A stretch of DNA of 40,993 bases from an uncultured bacterium (lineage in GTDB: Bacteria > Planctomycetota > GCA-002687715). Position 1 is the stretch's first letter. Every line of letters begins with the position of its first letter. The notes beneath the pieces were generated by a model. That model worked only from the letters and a program-made list of their open reading frames with translations, searched no databases and had not been told where the DNA came from. This document shows positions 9,601 through 15,722 of this stretch, one piece after another. Position numbers and translations under genes: made by a program. The stretch covers positions 1 to 40,993 of the forward strand of contig CADEGH010000042.1 of the NCBI GenBank assembly GCA_902826835.1. The letters run 5' to 3'.

Positions 9601-10730
9601 ACGGTTTGCCTCGCCACTCGGTCACGGGGACTCCTCTATCCTCTAGCACTCAGGACAACTCGCTCTTCTTCCAGGGAGCCCCCTACTCGTCCGACACTGG
9701 CCTCTACCATCTGGGCGTGCGGTTGTTCGACCCCAATCTGGGCCGCTTCTTGCGTCGCGATCCGCTCGGCGAAGCCGCCGGCCAAAATCTCTACGCGTAC
9801 CACCTCCAGAATCCTTACCGATTCGCCGATCCGACTGGCTACGGACCCACTCCCGCGAAAGAGGCAGGGGCGGGAGCTTCGAAACCGGGCGAGTCTCTCG
9901 CTGTCAAATTGCAAAATGGCGCCACTGCTATCGCTGAGTTCGGCAAGATTTCAGGTTACTTTGGACTGCGAATGGGAGGCGGTTTTGGAACCTTGGATCT
10001 AGATGTCCTTACCCAGTTCTCTTACATGAACTTCGATCATGGGTTTGGATGGGGGTCTCTGAGTTTTCAGGAAAAGCGCGACCTACTCTGGGATTCGATG
10101 CACGATCCCCTCACGAAGCAGCCGGAAAGGGAAGTTCTTCATCGTCTGCGAACCAATCTCTTCAAGGAGGAGCTGCGAGAACTCCGCTGGAAACAAGATC
10201 TTGCGATACTGGACTTGTGGAGCAGCGCTCATGACTACGCAACCGGTGGCATCGTCGGTGGCATCAAGAAGGTCGTCAAGTTCGGTATCAAGGAGCTGGG
10301 CGAAAAGATTGGAAAGAAACGCGTTGCAAGAAGAGCTACAGGGGCCTTCAATCCGGGGTCAGCAACAAATGGTAATGGACTCGGGCGACTTTCCGGTCGT
10401 GAAGTACGTGTATCAGAGAAGGGTCTAGGCAAGTTGGAGTCTCACCTCAGTCAATTCGGTGATCATCCCCAAAATACTGCCATGGTCGGTCGGCTAAGAA
10501 CGGCAATGGAGCAAGGTCGCCGCGTCTCCGGAGCAGACGCGAGCTTCTACTTGCACGAGCTTTCAGAAGCGACACTAATGGCAAGAGGAGTCGGATACGA
10601 AGTAGCTCACGCTGCTGCCCTGTCGAAGTATGGCGTCTCCCCCTTCAGCGTTTACGCGCCTGAGGTGATTCAGTCCCTCCCTTCCTATTTCAGTCAGGGG
10701 TGGAGCAAGTTCTGGGGGATTACTAAGTGA
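3633..10730 (+). CDS. exported Rhs/YD-repeat polymorphic toxin-like protein (2365 aa)
   Basis: A giant Rhs-family protein. The ATG at 3633 is preceded by GGAG six bases upstream; a second ATG at 3681 would give a cleaner signal peptide (hydrophobic LMLPVLAFVAQLGF, cleavage after TQAQ). Two acidic calcium-binding-like loops follow (DDDNDG near residue 180, DIDGDG near 223). A DUF6531-like entry segment (DPVDVASGALIHE, then RHYSS) lies near 517-560. About 18 YD repeats (YDALGRL type) span roughly 970-1905. The RHS core ends near 2032-2068 with LGRFLRRDPLG and NPYRFADPTGYGP. The remaining ~295 residues are a variable tail ending in an unrecognised globular domain with H2308-E2309. Base composition is visibly less GC-rich than in neighbouring chromosomal genes, which suggests transfer. 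The downstream gene overlaps the stop. Confidence 0.93.
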   Translation: MSQDLTGGPPRPGDGTMRNLPTRCQSIRLMLPVLAFVAQLGFTQAQPSNPPHSIMVCPTYPAPLQLPPSVEAWLADPATFTPPFGLGPPQGGGGQCMQLFCSSATTVTWTALTPLASAGLPMWRMENGQPGLPPVVRMSDGSYKEYRECGFTFKPGYRPNENCFGMSPNVCPEHPLPVCWDDDNDGICTWSDPTEDLEAKLEEARINAGSNAAAVYQASLLHDIDGDGIVGVLDATPKGFTTPTAWPPGCVLPVPDSLGSFPAGGKWFSGIPEPVEINLFGLLPTDPAGFEAALRILLPGSLPPDANPQSFLGPLGSSQMDLAPPSGQFTVADVVAAAAQKLDTTKNSLNEAIQNFNQATVAITRGEHAEQVSALGRLGGLLADVLIGIHSKAEGPESEANSRREYLSFLFGLKEAIDTATSQVVGTQRVLNELAKQKVSGATGLPINHPDVVRILKAFEDQQALAFSGGAALKNLVIDNGTSVEVKIRAYDASGELQELGTFTILKQKPDLTTTAGDPVDVASGALIHECEDLHVPGRGVDLRITRHYSSLRQATGPFGVGWSAPLLDMRLIIGRYVGDDLIEMDRGDGTRSLFCKKTNANGESLWEGLLGEFGKMSLDRWPTKQCQVSGFWNYREPGGLVYRFGPPVYVPGAGGYMISWLMEVSDLHGNAIVFRRNQRGQVTSIVDTLHREYTLHYDPQRHLVTEITGPGGVQISYEYDQAAYSLPVPPNPPANSPPSQVWYRDTLLSVQKAPVEHVGVAGIGILTTGRPTEAYQWLEDPAGFVQKPWSILNNKIVSIARNFEAPLVEVTYGTNPQDLHTFGRVIGQTSLGGTTAFKYSTLPTPVQVDPYGQEAAFLTEMRAPEGVVSKFILGENRALLRKEVSVRRDNDGDFLPDGPSMEPFEWHVTKRVFDDDDRLLEEIVATDTSFTSGPRLRTELIYDFQNPDRLQQRNLLERRTFASLTGLGEPPVRIETFQYDPVSQQVSQFVDAGGRPFTAMYVHQEHALQTTQDLFGVAGFDLNLAGCSWGLGDLNLDLQAFPTIQLGGVLFGSVGLPARYDQPLVFEVPDLNASGAYRTPRHFVQYNEFGQVTGLKEDEKPWSLVTYTAGYPASSTLAIPTENHASIFTFDPMTGRLLSVAAPDGSVTSHQYDARGLRTISVKAPAPSGEPRNCIASETYYDLGGRPVGGRGPYFHSTGAVSYGASLAQDLDWVRSYDPLDRLLTESRIHRFEGSTQTSTTSSAYDSEGRLTASIGPTGIRVENTHDSVGNLVARWRWDSQGGPQGIWTYAFDPLGRLIREESPSPMGSTLGPVVTTHEYDGYGNLVASVRPDGGRTEFSYDPWDRVTVQVRKSPTGQVVAHSTTTYDSLDRPIDQSEGHFLIDGATGTVVPASPAFFQTLSGYGPHGQVTRVRVGDSGTMTRTDYDSHGRVVATWVGQDNLVGESIERDGLGRPHVLRTHRDHTSGSSAVSQQTVRSLWYGPYGWVEQTQDELGVDTLTRYNARGDEIFKTRLGHSLVTMRDNYGRERRVTEDGSLGVQRTHEKTWTILGHLATFTDAKGNQNELQYDALGRLAAKVHPDLSAEIFTYDIRDLLISHTTPGGVVRTHTYDTMGRLVELNAIGAMADVERRFLYDALDRPWSISEAVEGLPPVVHQQSRTSNGTLVEDDLFIDGLSDGRFTVSLDTTGRPSVLGWPSGLTIGLDYDTRGRPTNWTADVGTNLERPIAENAKPFGFDGYTEIDVAGGGSLSFTRNAGNQITRKLFTPASGTNRLGADYSWDLRGNLTAELAYPSESITSLGYDSLDRLTHFGSGGRVQTWAHDAADNWTTHTDTSLPAPVTPTTNSLNQCTSFGPWSSISYTGEGGESVRDAGGALFVVWGYDALDRPLGLVAMTSAGYVYTLNQYDPRDHIIRRTDLFGAEERYRYVDEELISLTKGGTTQDLFRGPFGIWRHRSAGPTDDFLFVDAFGNVTGVHDGAQVLESWSIDPYGLPRHSVTGTPLSSSTQDNSLFFQGAPYSSDTGLYHLGVRLFDPNLGRFLRRDPLGEAAGQNLYAYHLQNPYRFADPTGYGPTPAKEAGAGASKPGESLAVKLQNGATAIAEFGKISGYFGLRMGGGFGTLDLDVLTQFSYMNFDHGFGWGSLSFQEKRDLLWDSMHDPLTKQPEREVLHRLRTNLFKEELRELRWKQDLAILDLWSSAHDYATGGIVGGIKKVVKFGIKELGEKIGKKRVARRATGAFNPGSATNGNGLGRLSGREVRVSEKGLGKLESHLSQFGDHPQNTAMVGRLRTAMEQGRRVSGADASFYLHELSEATLMARGVGYEVAHAAALSKYGVSPFSVYAPEVIQSLPSYFSQGWSKFWGITK

Positions 10731-11275
10731 TACACAATCTCTGCTTGGGTGGCTTTTCCAAGGCTCGTATATGGGATGAAGAATTGCCGTCCGAGGCTCA
10801 GATGGATTCTTGTTTTAGTACTGAATGCTCCTTCCTGAGCAACGTGATGGTTTTCCGGCCTCGTATGGTCGCCGTCGAATATGTGCTCCCTGTTGGAGCC
10901 ATGGCGTACTATGGCCTACTAGGTGCTCGGCTGGAACCTTGTGAAGCGCTGTGTACAGTGCAAGTTGTTTCTGAAAGTCCCAGTCGGCAATTCTCCGGGT
11001 CTATAGCAAATAGTAGTTTTGTAACGCCTCACGTAGGCCTACCAGCAGAGTTAGTGGATGCTGTAATCCTGTCGGCCTCACATACGCTAAAAAACTGCGC
11101 AGATATACCTGCATGCCGCATTATATTTTCCGTGGCTGCGGTAGATCCAGTCGGATCATCTCTAATTGTATTCAGCAATTTGGCTAGAATGGTGACAAAA
11201 TTATTGCTCGCACCTCCATCGACTCAAATTGACGAAATCCGTAGTATTCTTGTTTTTGATAACCGTGTCGCATAG
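10727..11275 (+). CDS. putative immunity protein for the Rhs toxin tail (182 aa)
   Basis: No family recognised. The GTG start at 10727 overlaps the Rhs stop codon as GTGA, so the two are translationally coupled. A small gene directly after the variable tail of an Rhs protein is the classic place for the cognate immunity gene. The protein has no signal peptide, so it would act in the cytoplasm. It is mixed alpha/beta in appearance with scattered Cys residues. Its sequence is clearly AT-richer than its surroundings, more so than the Rhs gene, as is common for exchanged toxin-tail and immunity cassettes. The function is inferred from position only. Confidence 0.7.
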   Translation: MIHNLCLGGFSKARIWDEELPSEAQMDSCFSTECSFLSNVMVFRPRMVAVEYVLPVGAMAYYGLLGARLEPCEALCTVQVVSESPSRQFSGSIANSSFVTPHVGLPAELVDAVILSASHTLKNCADIPACRIIFSVAAVDPVGSSLIVFSNLARMVTKLLLAPPSTQIDEIRSILVFDNRVA

Positions 11276-11319
11276 TGCGGATGCCGGTGGTCTTTCAGGG
11301 AACGGTTCAAACCCAACGC

Positions 11320-11597
11320 GTGTGGTTCAAACCTTCGAATGCCCGAATTCGTAAGAAATGCTGCGGCCGTTCAGCTCGTGAACAAGCCACGCCGTGTGGT
11401 TCAAACCGTCGAATGCCCCAGTTTCCACCGAATACCGGGACCACGGCTCTCGAAAATCAGCGGCAGCCATACGACGCGGGAACACTCCGAGCGCGAACCG
11501 GAGGTAGAAATCGTCGAAGCTGTATTGCCCGCTCACGCGGCACGACGAAAATAGAAGCTCAGCAGCCCGCCGAGTCGAGTGCGGCGGACCACGCGAC
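11320..11597 (-). repeat. decayed 3' end of an older copy of the neighbouring IS
   Basis: The stretch 11394-11597 repeats, 207 bp away and with many substitutions, the sequence at 11601-11804 that ends the intact transposase. On the minus strand 11533-11600 still reads RGRVVRRTRLGGLLSFYFRR, the C-terminus of that transposase family. The terminal motif GTGTGGTTCAAAC occurs at 11320 and 11394 and again at 11601 in the intact element. The block is therefore leftover ends of one or two older elements. The bases 11276-11319 hold nothing recognisable. Confidence 0.75.
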
Positions 11598-12890
11598 CGC
11601 GTGTGGTTCAAACTCCCGAATGACCGAATTCCCAAGAACTGCCAAGGCTACTCAGCTCGTGAATAGGACACGCTCATCCGACACGGGCATATTCCGACCT
11701 CCAAATGATCAAGTGAAATTCAGTAAACTGACTGCCCGATCACGCGGCGCGACGAAAGTAGAAGCTCAGCATGCCGCCGAGCCTCGTTCGTCGGACAACG
11801 CGACCGTGCTTGTTCCCGACCGGTTGGGCCGGAGCGATGAGCTGATTACCGACACCCTGGTGATTTCTCTCTTGAGCATAATGAGAGCAATAAGCGGAGA
11901 GAGCGCGGTCAAGCGTAGCGGTGCCGAAGAAAATCATCCGCCTGAGGCACTCATCCTTGATGGATTTCACGAACCTCTCCGCGATGGCGTTGCAGTTCGG
12001 GGCCCTCGCGGGGCAGCGCACCACGGCGACCCCGGCGTCCTTGAGGATCTCGGTGAACCTGCCCGTGAACTTGGAGTCACGGTCGAGGATGAGGAACCGA
12101 GAGTTCCGAAGGAAGCCACTCTCGGGGTCGGTGAGGATGTCCGCGACCTGGGCCATGAAGACGCCGTTCGGGTTCACCGTCGTCGCCACGATCTCCACGG
12201 CCCGGGTAGCATGGCGGATGACGAAAAAGGTATGATGCGTCACCAACCCGCGGAGCGTCCAGACCTCGGTCGTGAAGAAGTCCGCGGCGAAGATGGTCGA
12301 CGCATGAGCCTTCAAGAAGGTCCTCCAAGAAGTTCGCTTGCCGCGCTCCGGGGCAGGATCGATTCCGTTCCTGCGCAGGATGTTCCGCACGGTGTTCGGA
12401 GCTACGGTGTGACCGAGATTGGCAAGCGCGCCCTGGATCCGGTCGTAGCCCCAGGTGGGGTTCTCCTTGGCCATCCGGACGACGTGGCCGGTGATCGCTT
12501 TCATCTCCGCGGCATTGCCGTGGCGGCCGGTCGGGAAGGACCACTTCTTCGCGACGAGCTTTCGATGCCACGCAAGGATGGTGTCGGGACTAACCAAAGT
12601 GGCGACGCCAGCGAGGAGAGCGCGTCCCAGTGCATGACCACGCATCGCGAGGCGTCTGCGCTGGTGGTCCGTGAACCGGAGCCGGCCCTTGCCGAGCATC
12701 TCCCTGAGGACTCGGTTTTCCTCCCGCAGGTAGTCCAAAGCGTCCTGCTGGTGTCGGTTCAGCCAACCGGCGAGGGCCAGGACAAGGAACTGGGCGGGGA
12801 GAGGGAGCGATTTCATGGCTGCACAAGGCTACCCCGGCGGCGCCGTAAGTGCTGGTCTGGAATCACGTTCGAGCGTTTGCACCACACGCG
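11598..12890 (-). mobile_element. complete insertion sequence, about 1.3 kb, rve-type transposase
   Basis: Bounded by inverted repeats CGCGTGTGGTTCAAAC (11598-11613) and, at 12875-12890, the complement of CGCGTGTGGTGCAAAC, one mismatch over 16 bases. It contains a single full-length transposase on the minus strand. The exact outermost bases and the target duplication cannot be fixed because the element sits inside related sequence. Decayed relatives flank it on both sides in the same orientation. Confidence 0.75.
11740..12816 (-). CDS. DDE (rve integrase core) transposase, IS3/IS481-like (358 aa)
   Basis: Transposase that would move the element bounded by 11598-12890. Residues 70-150 contain the HTH-like part (DTILAWHRKLV, then NPTWGYDRIQGALANLG, with TVRNILRRNG). 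The rve catalytic core has D179 (FAADFF), D247 (LDRDSKF) and E280 (NAIAERFVKS). The C-terminus ends RRTRLGGMLSFYFRRAA, a tail frequent in integrase-core transposases annotated in Planctomycetota. It is uninterrupted and complete as a single frame without an orfA, which favours an IS481-like organisation over typical IS3, but I cannot settle the family from sequence alone. Confidence 0.9.
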   Translation of the reverse strand: MKSLPLPAQFLVLALAGWLNRHQQDALDYLREENRVLREMLGKGRLRFTDHQRRRLAMRGHALGRALLAGVATLVSPDTILAWHRKLVAKKWSFPTGRHGNAAEMKAITGHVVRMAKENPTWGYDRIQGALANLGHTVAPNTVRNILRRNGIDPAPERGKRTSWRTFLKAHASTIFAADFFTTEVWTLRGLVTHHTFFVIRHATRAVEIVATTVNPNGVFMAQVADILTDPESGFLRNSRFLILDRDSKFTGRFTEILKDAGVAVVRCPARAPNCNAIAERFVKSIKDECLRRMIFFGTATLDRALSAYCSHYAQERNHQGVGNQLIAPAQPVGNKHGRVVRRTRLGGMLSFYFRRAA

Positions 12891-13095
12891 GGTCAGTGCC
12901 TTGGAATGAGTGCTGGCGACTCGATCAAGCAATGCGATGTCGAGAACAATCACTGGCTCAAGGCACTCCTCGGTCATCAACTTCACGAACCTCTACGGGG
13001 GGCGTTGCAATTCGGTGCACTCACGGGATAGCGCACGACGGTGACATCGAGATCAGTGCGTTGTTCGGTGAACCGGTCATCGATGGCTTTGAGTA
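12891..13095 (-). pseudogene. decayed internal fragment of a related transposase
   Basis: The plus-strand text around 12955-13060 (GGCACTCCTCGGTCATC, then TTCACGAACCTCT, GGCGTTGCAATTCGG, CACGACGGTGAC) is a diverged copy of 11946-12045 in the intact element. That region encodes the part around the catalytic Glu (RCPARAPNCNAIAERFVKSI). The fragment has indels and stops. With the C-terminal leftover at 11533-11597 it represents the two halves of an older IS split by the intact one. The bases 13096-13164 hold nothing recognisable. Confidence 0.72.
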
Positions 13096-13164
13096 GCCGC
13101 GTGCCGAACCTCTTCACGGCGCTCAACGTCGAAGTTCCGACGAAGGGAGCAGGAAGGGGCTGGG

Positions 13165-14418
13165 CTATCTCTGAGAATGAAACTCGGATTCGAGGCGGGG
13201 CAGCCAGCCTTGGGTGCGGGCGAGGGGGAGGGCGTCGACTCCGAAATACGCGCCGATCGCGTCAATGAGTTGGAGGGCAGAGCAATCGAGGGGGAGAATC
13301 CACTGGAGTATGGTGGAGGCATCGGTGGGCTTGGACAGGTGGGGAACACACCGGATGTCCTCCATGAAGGGCTCCCATGTGGGGCTTCGTTCGACGCGGA
13401 GCGGGGTTGCCGGGGACAGCCATGGACGCGTGAGGACAAACCGCTCTTGGGGACGGTAATCGGCCCATACTTCGCGAGGCCGCTTCCAGATCGGCATGTC
13501 GGAGTCGTCAGGGGGAAGTGGGCGCGGCAAGACGTTCCGGGGGAGCGAAGGATGAGCATGCGAGGATGCTCCGAGGGTCAGGTGGTTGTCGAAGTGGGTG
13601 AAGTGGTTGGAATCGATCGTGGGTCGAGAGGAGCGCGCCGCGCCCAGGGCATCGGCGATCGGGATTGCCCACTCGAGGGAATCGGAGGAGCCGGCGGTCT
13701 GGCGCCATAGATAAAGATCGGAAGTCAAACCGAGGACATCGATTCGACGCAGGAGAGTGGATTCGGCTTTGGCGAGGGCTCGATTCACTTCGCGCACGCG
13801 CTCCGGGCGCACGATGGCGCGCCCCAGCAATCCGACGTCTATGAACCGTTTCAGTTGCGGATTGGTGATCGGTCCCTGGCGATCGGGTCCGGGCGTCGGA
13901 CAGGCGAGAACCAGATGATCAGCGAGAGCCGCAGGAGTGAACTCCAAAGCGCTCGCCGATCGATGGCGCTCGAGAGCAGCGTCGAATTGCTCGCGCTTTC
14001 TCTCGGCCAACGCATCCAGACTCAGCGCGCGAGGAATCACGAGCAAAGGCGTCGGCTCGTCACCGATTTTGGTCGATCGTGCCGGTGCGTAGGGGTACAA
14101 GTCCTGCGGGGGAGTGTGAGGATCGAAATGCTCACGCTCTTCACGGTTATTGGTGAGGGCGAATCGTGGGCGTCTCGCGGGTGTTGCCCCTTCCAGCCTC
14201 GCTACGTGATCGACCGCCAAGGTTAGCCAGCCGAGTAGCCGCGCCCTCTCCTTCGGATCCATGAAATCGAGTCCAGGAATCGCGAGGTGGAATCCCCGGT
14301 CGCGAAGAGCCTGGATCTCCGGCGGAATGGTTGCATGAGGCGCTTGCGCGCGCACGATCGGGAGCATGGCAAGGACGAGCACGAGAAGTCCGGCGCTTCG
14401 CAAGCTGGAGAGGGTCAT
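13165..14418 (-). CDS. exported protein of unknown function (417 aa)
   Basis: Not recognised. The N-terminus is a clear signal peptide (hydrophobic LLVLVLAMLPIV, probable cleavage after VRAQA), so the protein is exported. The rest is soluble and rich in Pro, Arg and Leu, with no repeats or Cys clusters that suggest a fold. It starts eight bases after the stop of the transglutaminase-like exported protein (14427-15578) on the same strand. The two probably form an operon and may act together outside the cytoplasm. Confidence 0.8.
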   Translation of the reverse strand: MTLSSLRSAGLLVLVLAMLPIVRAQAPHATIPPEIQALRDRGFHLAIPGLDFMDPKERARLLGWLTLAVDHVARLEGATPARRPRFALTNNREEREHFDPHTPPQDLYPYAPARSTKIGDEPTPLLVIPRALSLDALAERKREQFDAALERHRSASALEFTPAALADHLVLACPTPGPDRQGPITNPQLKRFIDVGLLGRAIVRPERVREVNRALAKAESTLLRRIDVLGLTSDLYLWRQTAGSSDSLEWAIPIADALGAARSSRPTIDSNHFTHFDNHLTLGASSHAHPSLPRNVLPRPLPPDDSDMPIWKRPREVWADYRPQERFVLTRPWLSPATPLRVERSPTWEPFMEDIRCVPHLSKPTDASTILQWILPLDCSALQLIDAIGAYFGVDALPLARTQGWLPRLESEFHSQR

Positions 14419-14426
14419 GGGGTGGC

Positions 14427-15578
14427 TCAGTGGAAGCAGGCGGGATCGAGATTGGTGATCTGCTGGAAGCGGTCGAGCTGCGCCTGGCAGTCGTACCAGG
14501 CCGGGGGTTCGGACAGGCCGGGCCGACTCCCGAGCGCGCGGCAGTCGTCGGTGGTGATGACCGGTTTGGTCTGGTCCACATCATAGCCACCGATCACCGG
14601 GCGGCCGTCCACGGGCGTGCCGTTTTGGTGCGGCCCGGAGACTGCGCCGGTCTGGGCATCGACGAGCCAGTAATAGCCACCGCACGAGAACTTGGTGATG
14701 CGGTGAGCGGCGCCTTTCTTGTTGCCTCCCGTCCAAGTGACGCGCACCGTGCATGCCGTCATTCCAGCTTGCCCCTTGATGGTGTAGGACCCGATCGCAT
14801 CCGCGAAGTCGTCGCAGTCGAAGCCCTTATGCCCGAGCCACCAACCGCCGTCGGCGTCGTAGAGGCCGTTGAAGCCGGTGAGGCGACCGGCGGCAGCCCG
14901 GATGCGGGCGTCACAGGCTTGAACGGCCGCGGGAAGTCCGCCGACGTTGACCGGATTGGGCGGAGCCACTCCCGGGTTGCCTTTGAGTTTCTTGGTGTTC
15001 TCCGAAACGAGCATGGTCACGCTGTCGTCGAAGAACGGGATCCCTCCGGTGGTCCACTCGAAGCCTACCGTCAATGCCTCGATGATGGCGTTGACATGGT
15101 TGGTGTGGGCGATGGAATCGACGGCGGCCGAGGTCACGACTTGGTGGGTGAGAGTCCAGAATCGCCACTGCGCGTAGACCCAAGGGTCGATGGCGACCAG
15201 CTCGTCGACATCAACAAACGGCCCGGCGAGGGGATCGAGTTGCAGGCGGTGGGCGTAGAGATTTCTGAAGATGTACCGACCCTCCGCAAACGGGTCGTGG
15301 TCCATCGACTGCGAGTTCGAGCCGAAGTCGTTCCAGAGCGGACTGGTCGGGACGAAGCTCTGCATGAGCGAGGAGTTCATCCCTCCGCTTTCGAGGAGTT
15401 CCCAGTACGCGGCGGCATAGGTCTTTTCGTCCTGATCGAGCTGAGTGTCGATCGGAACCGGCATGGGTCCGAAGGACCTCCCGGGAATGTAGGGAACCGC
15501 GATGGAAACGGTTTGGGCCGAGAGCATCGCGGACAGGGCGGCGCACAGGAGCGCCTGGATCCAATGAGGCGATTTCAT
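14427..15578 (-). CDS. exported transglutaminase-like cysteine peptidase-fold protein (383 aa)
   Basis: The ATG at 15578 was chosen because it begins a signal peptide (ALLCAALSAMLSAQ) and has GGAG ten bases upstream; an in-frame upstream start at 15692 lacks both. The C-terminal half carries a plausible papain/transglutaminase-type triad. C255 lies in GHKGFDCDDFADAIG, H292 in GAAHRITKF and D307 in YYWLVDAQTG, with spacing and flanking residues like bacterial transglutaminase-like cysteine proteinases. The N-terminal 200 residues are not recognised. Catalysis (peptidase or crosslinking) is inferred from the triad. It lies upstream of, and close to, the exported protein at 13165-14418. Confidence 0.8.
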   Translation of the reverse strand: MKSPHWIQALLCAALSAMLSAQTVSIAVPYIPGRSFGPMPVPIDTQLDQDEKTYAAAYWELLESGGMNSSLMQSFVPTSPLWNDFGSNSQSMDHDPFAEGRYIFRNLYAHRLQLDPLAGPFVDVDELVAIDPWVYAQWRFWTLTHQVVTSAAVDSIAHTNHVNAIIEALTVGFEWTTGGIPFFDDSVTMLVSENTKKLKGNPGVAPPNPVNVGGLPAAVQACDARIRAAAGRLTGFNGLYDADGGWWLGHKGFDCDDFADAIGSYTIKGQAGMTACTVRVTWTGGNKKGAAHRITKFSCGGYYWLVDAQTGAVSGPHQNGTPVDGRPVIGGYDVDQTKPVITTDDCRALGSRPGLSEPPAWYDCQAQLDRFQQITNLDPACFH

Positions 15579-15722
15579 GACTCGAAGTCTCCAAAGTAGG
15601 GGCAAGTGGGAACACAACGACTCCAGCGTAGAGGCAGCGTCGCTCGTGTCAAATAGATTGCCCGTTCGGATTGTCACGCTCAGGCGTGACAATTGAGTTT
15701 GCCAATGACGAGCCGATACGGT

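Noticed and set aside
11320..11613. Repeated GTGTGGTTCAAAC motifs as a possible CRISPR array
   Set aside because: Only three copies at unequal spacing (74 and 207 bases), and they coincide with IS ends.
11275..12909. 544-residue open frame on the plus strand behind the immunity gene
   Set aside because: It lies across the IS and is antisense to the intact transposase, whose catalytic residues and inverted repeats are clear.
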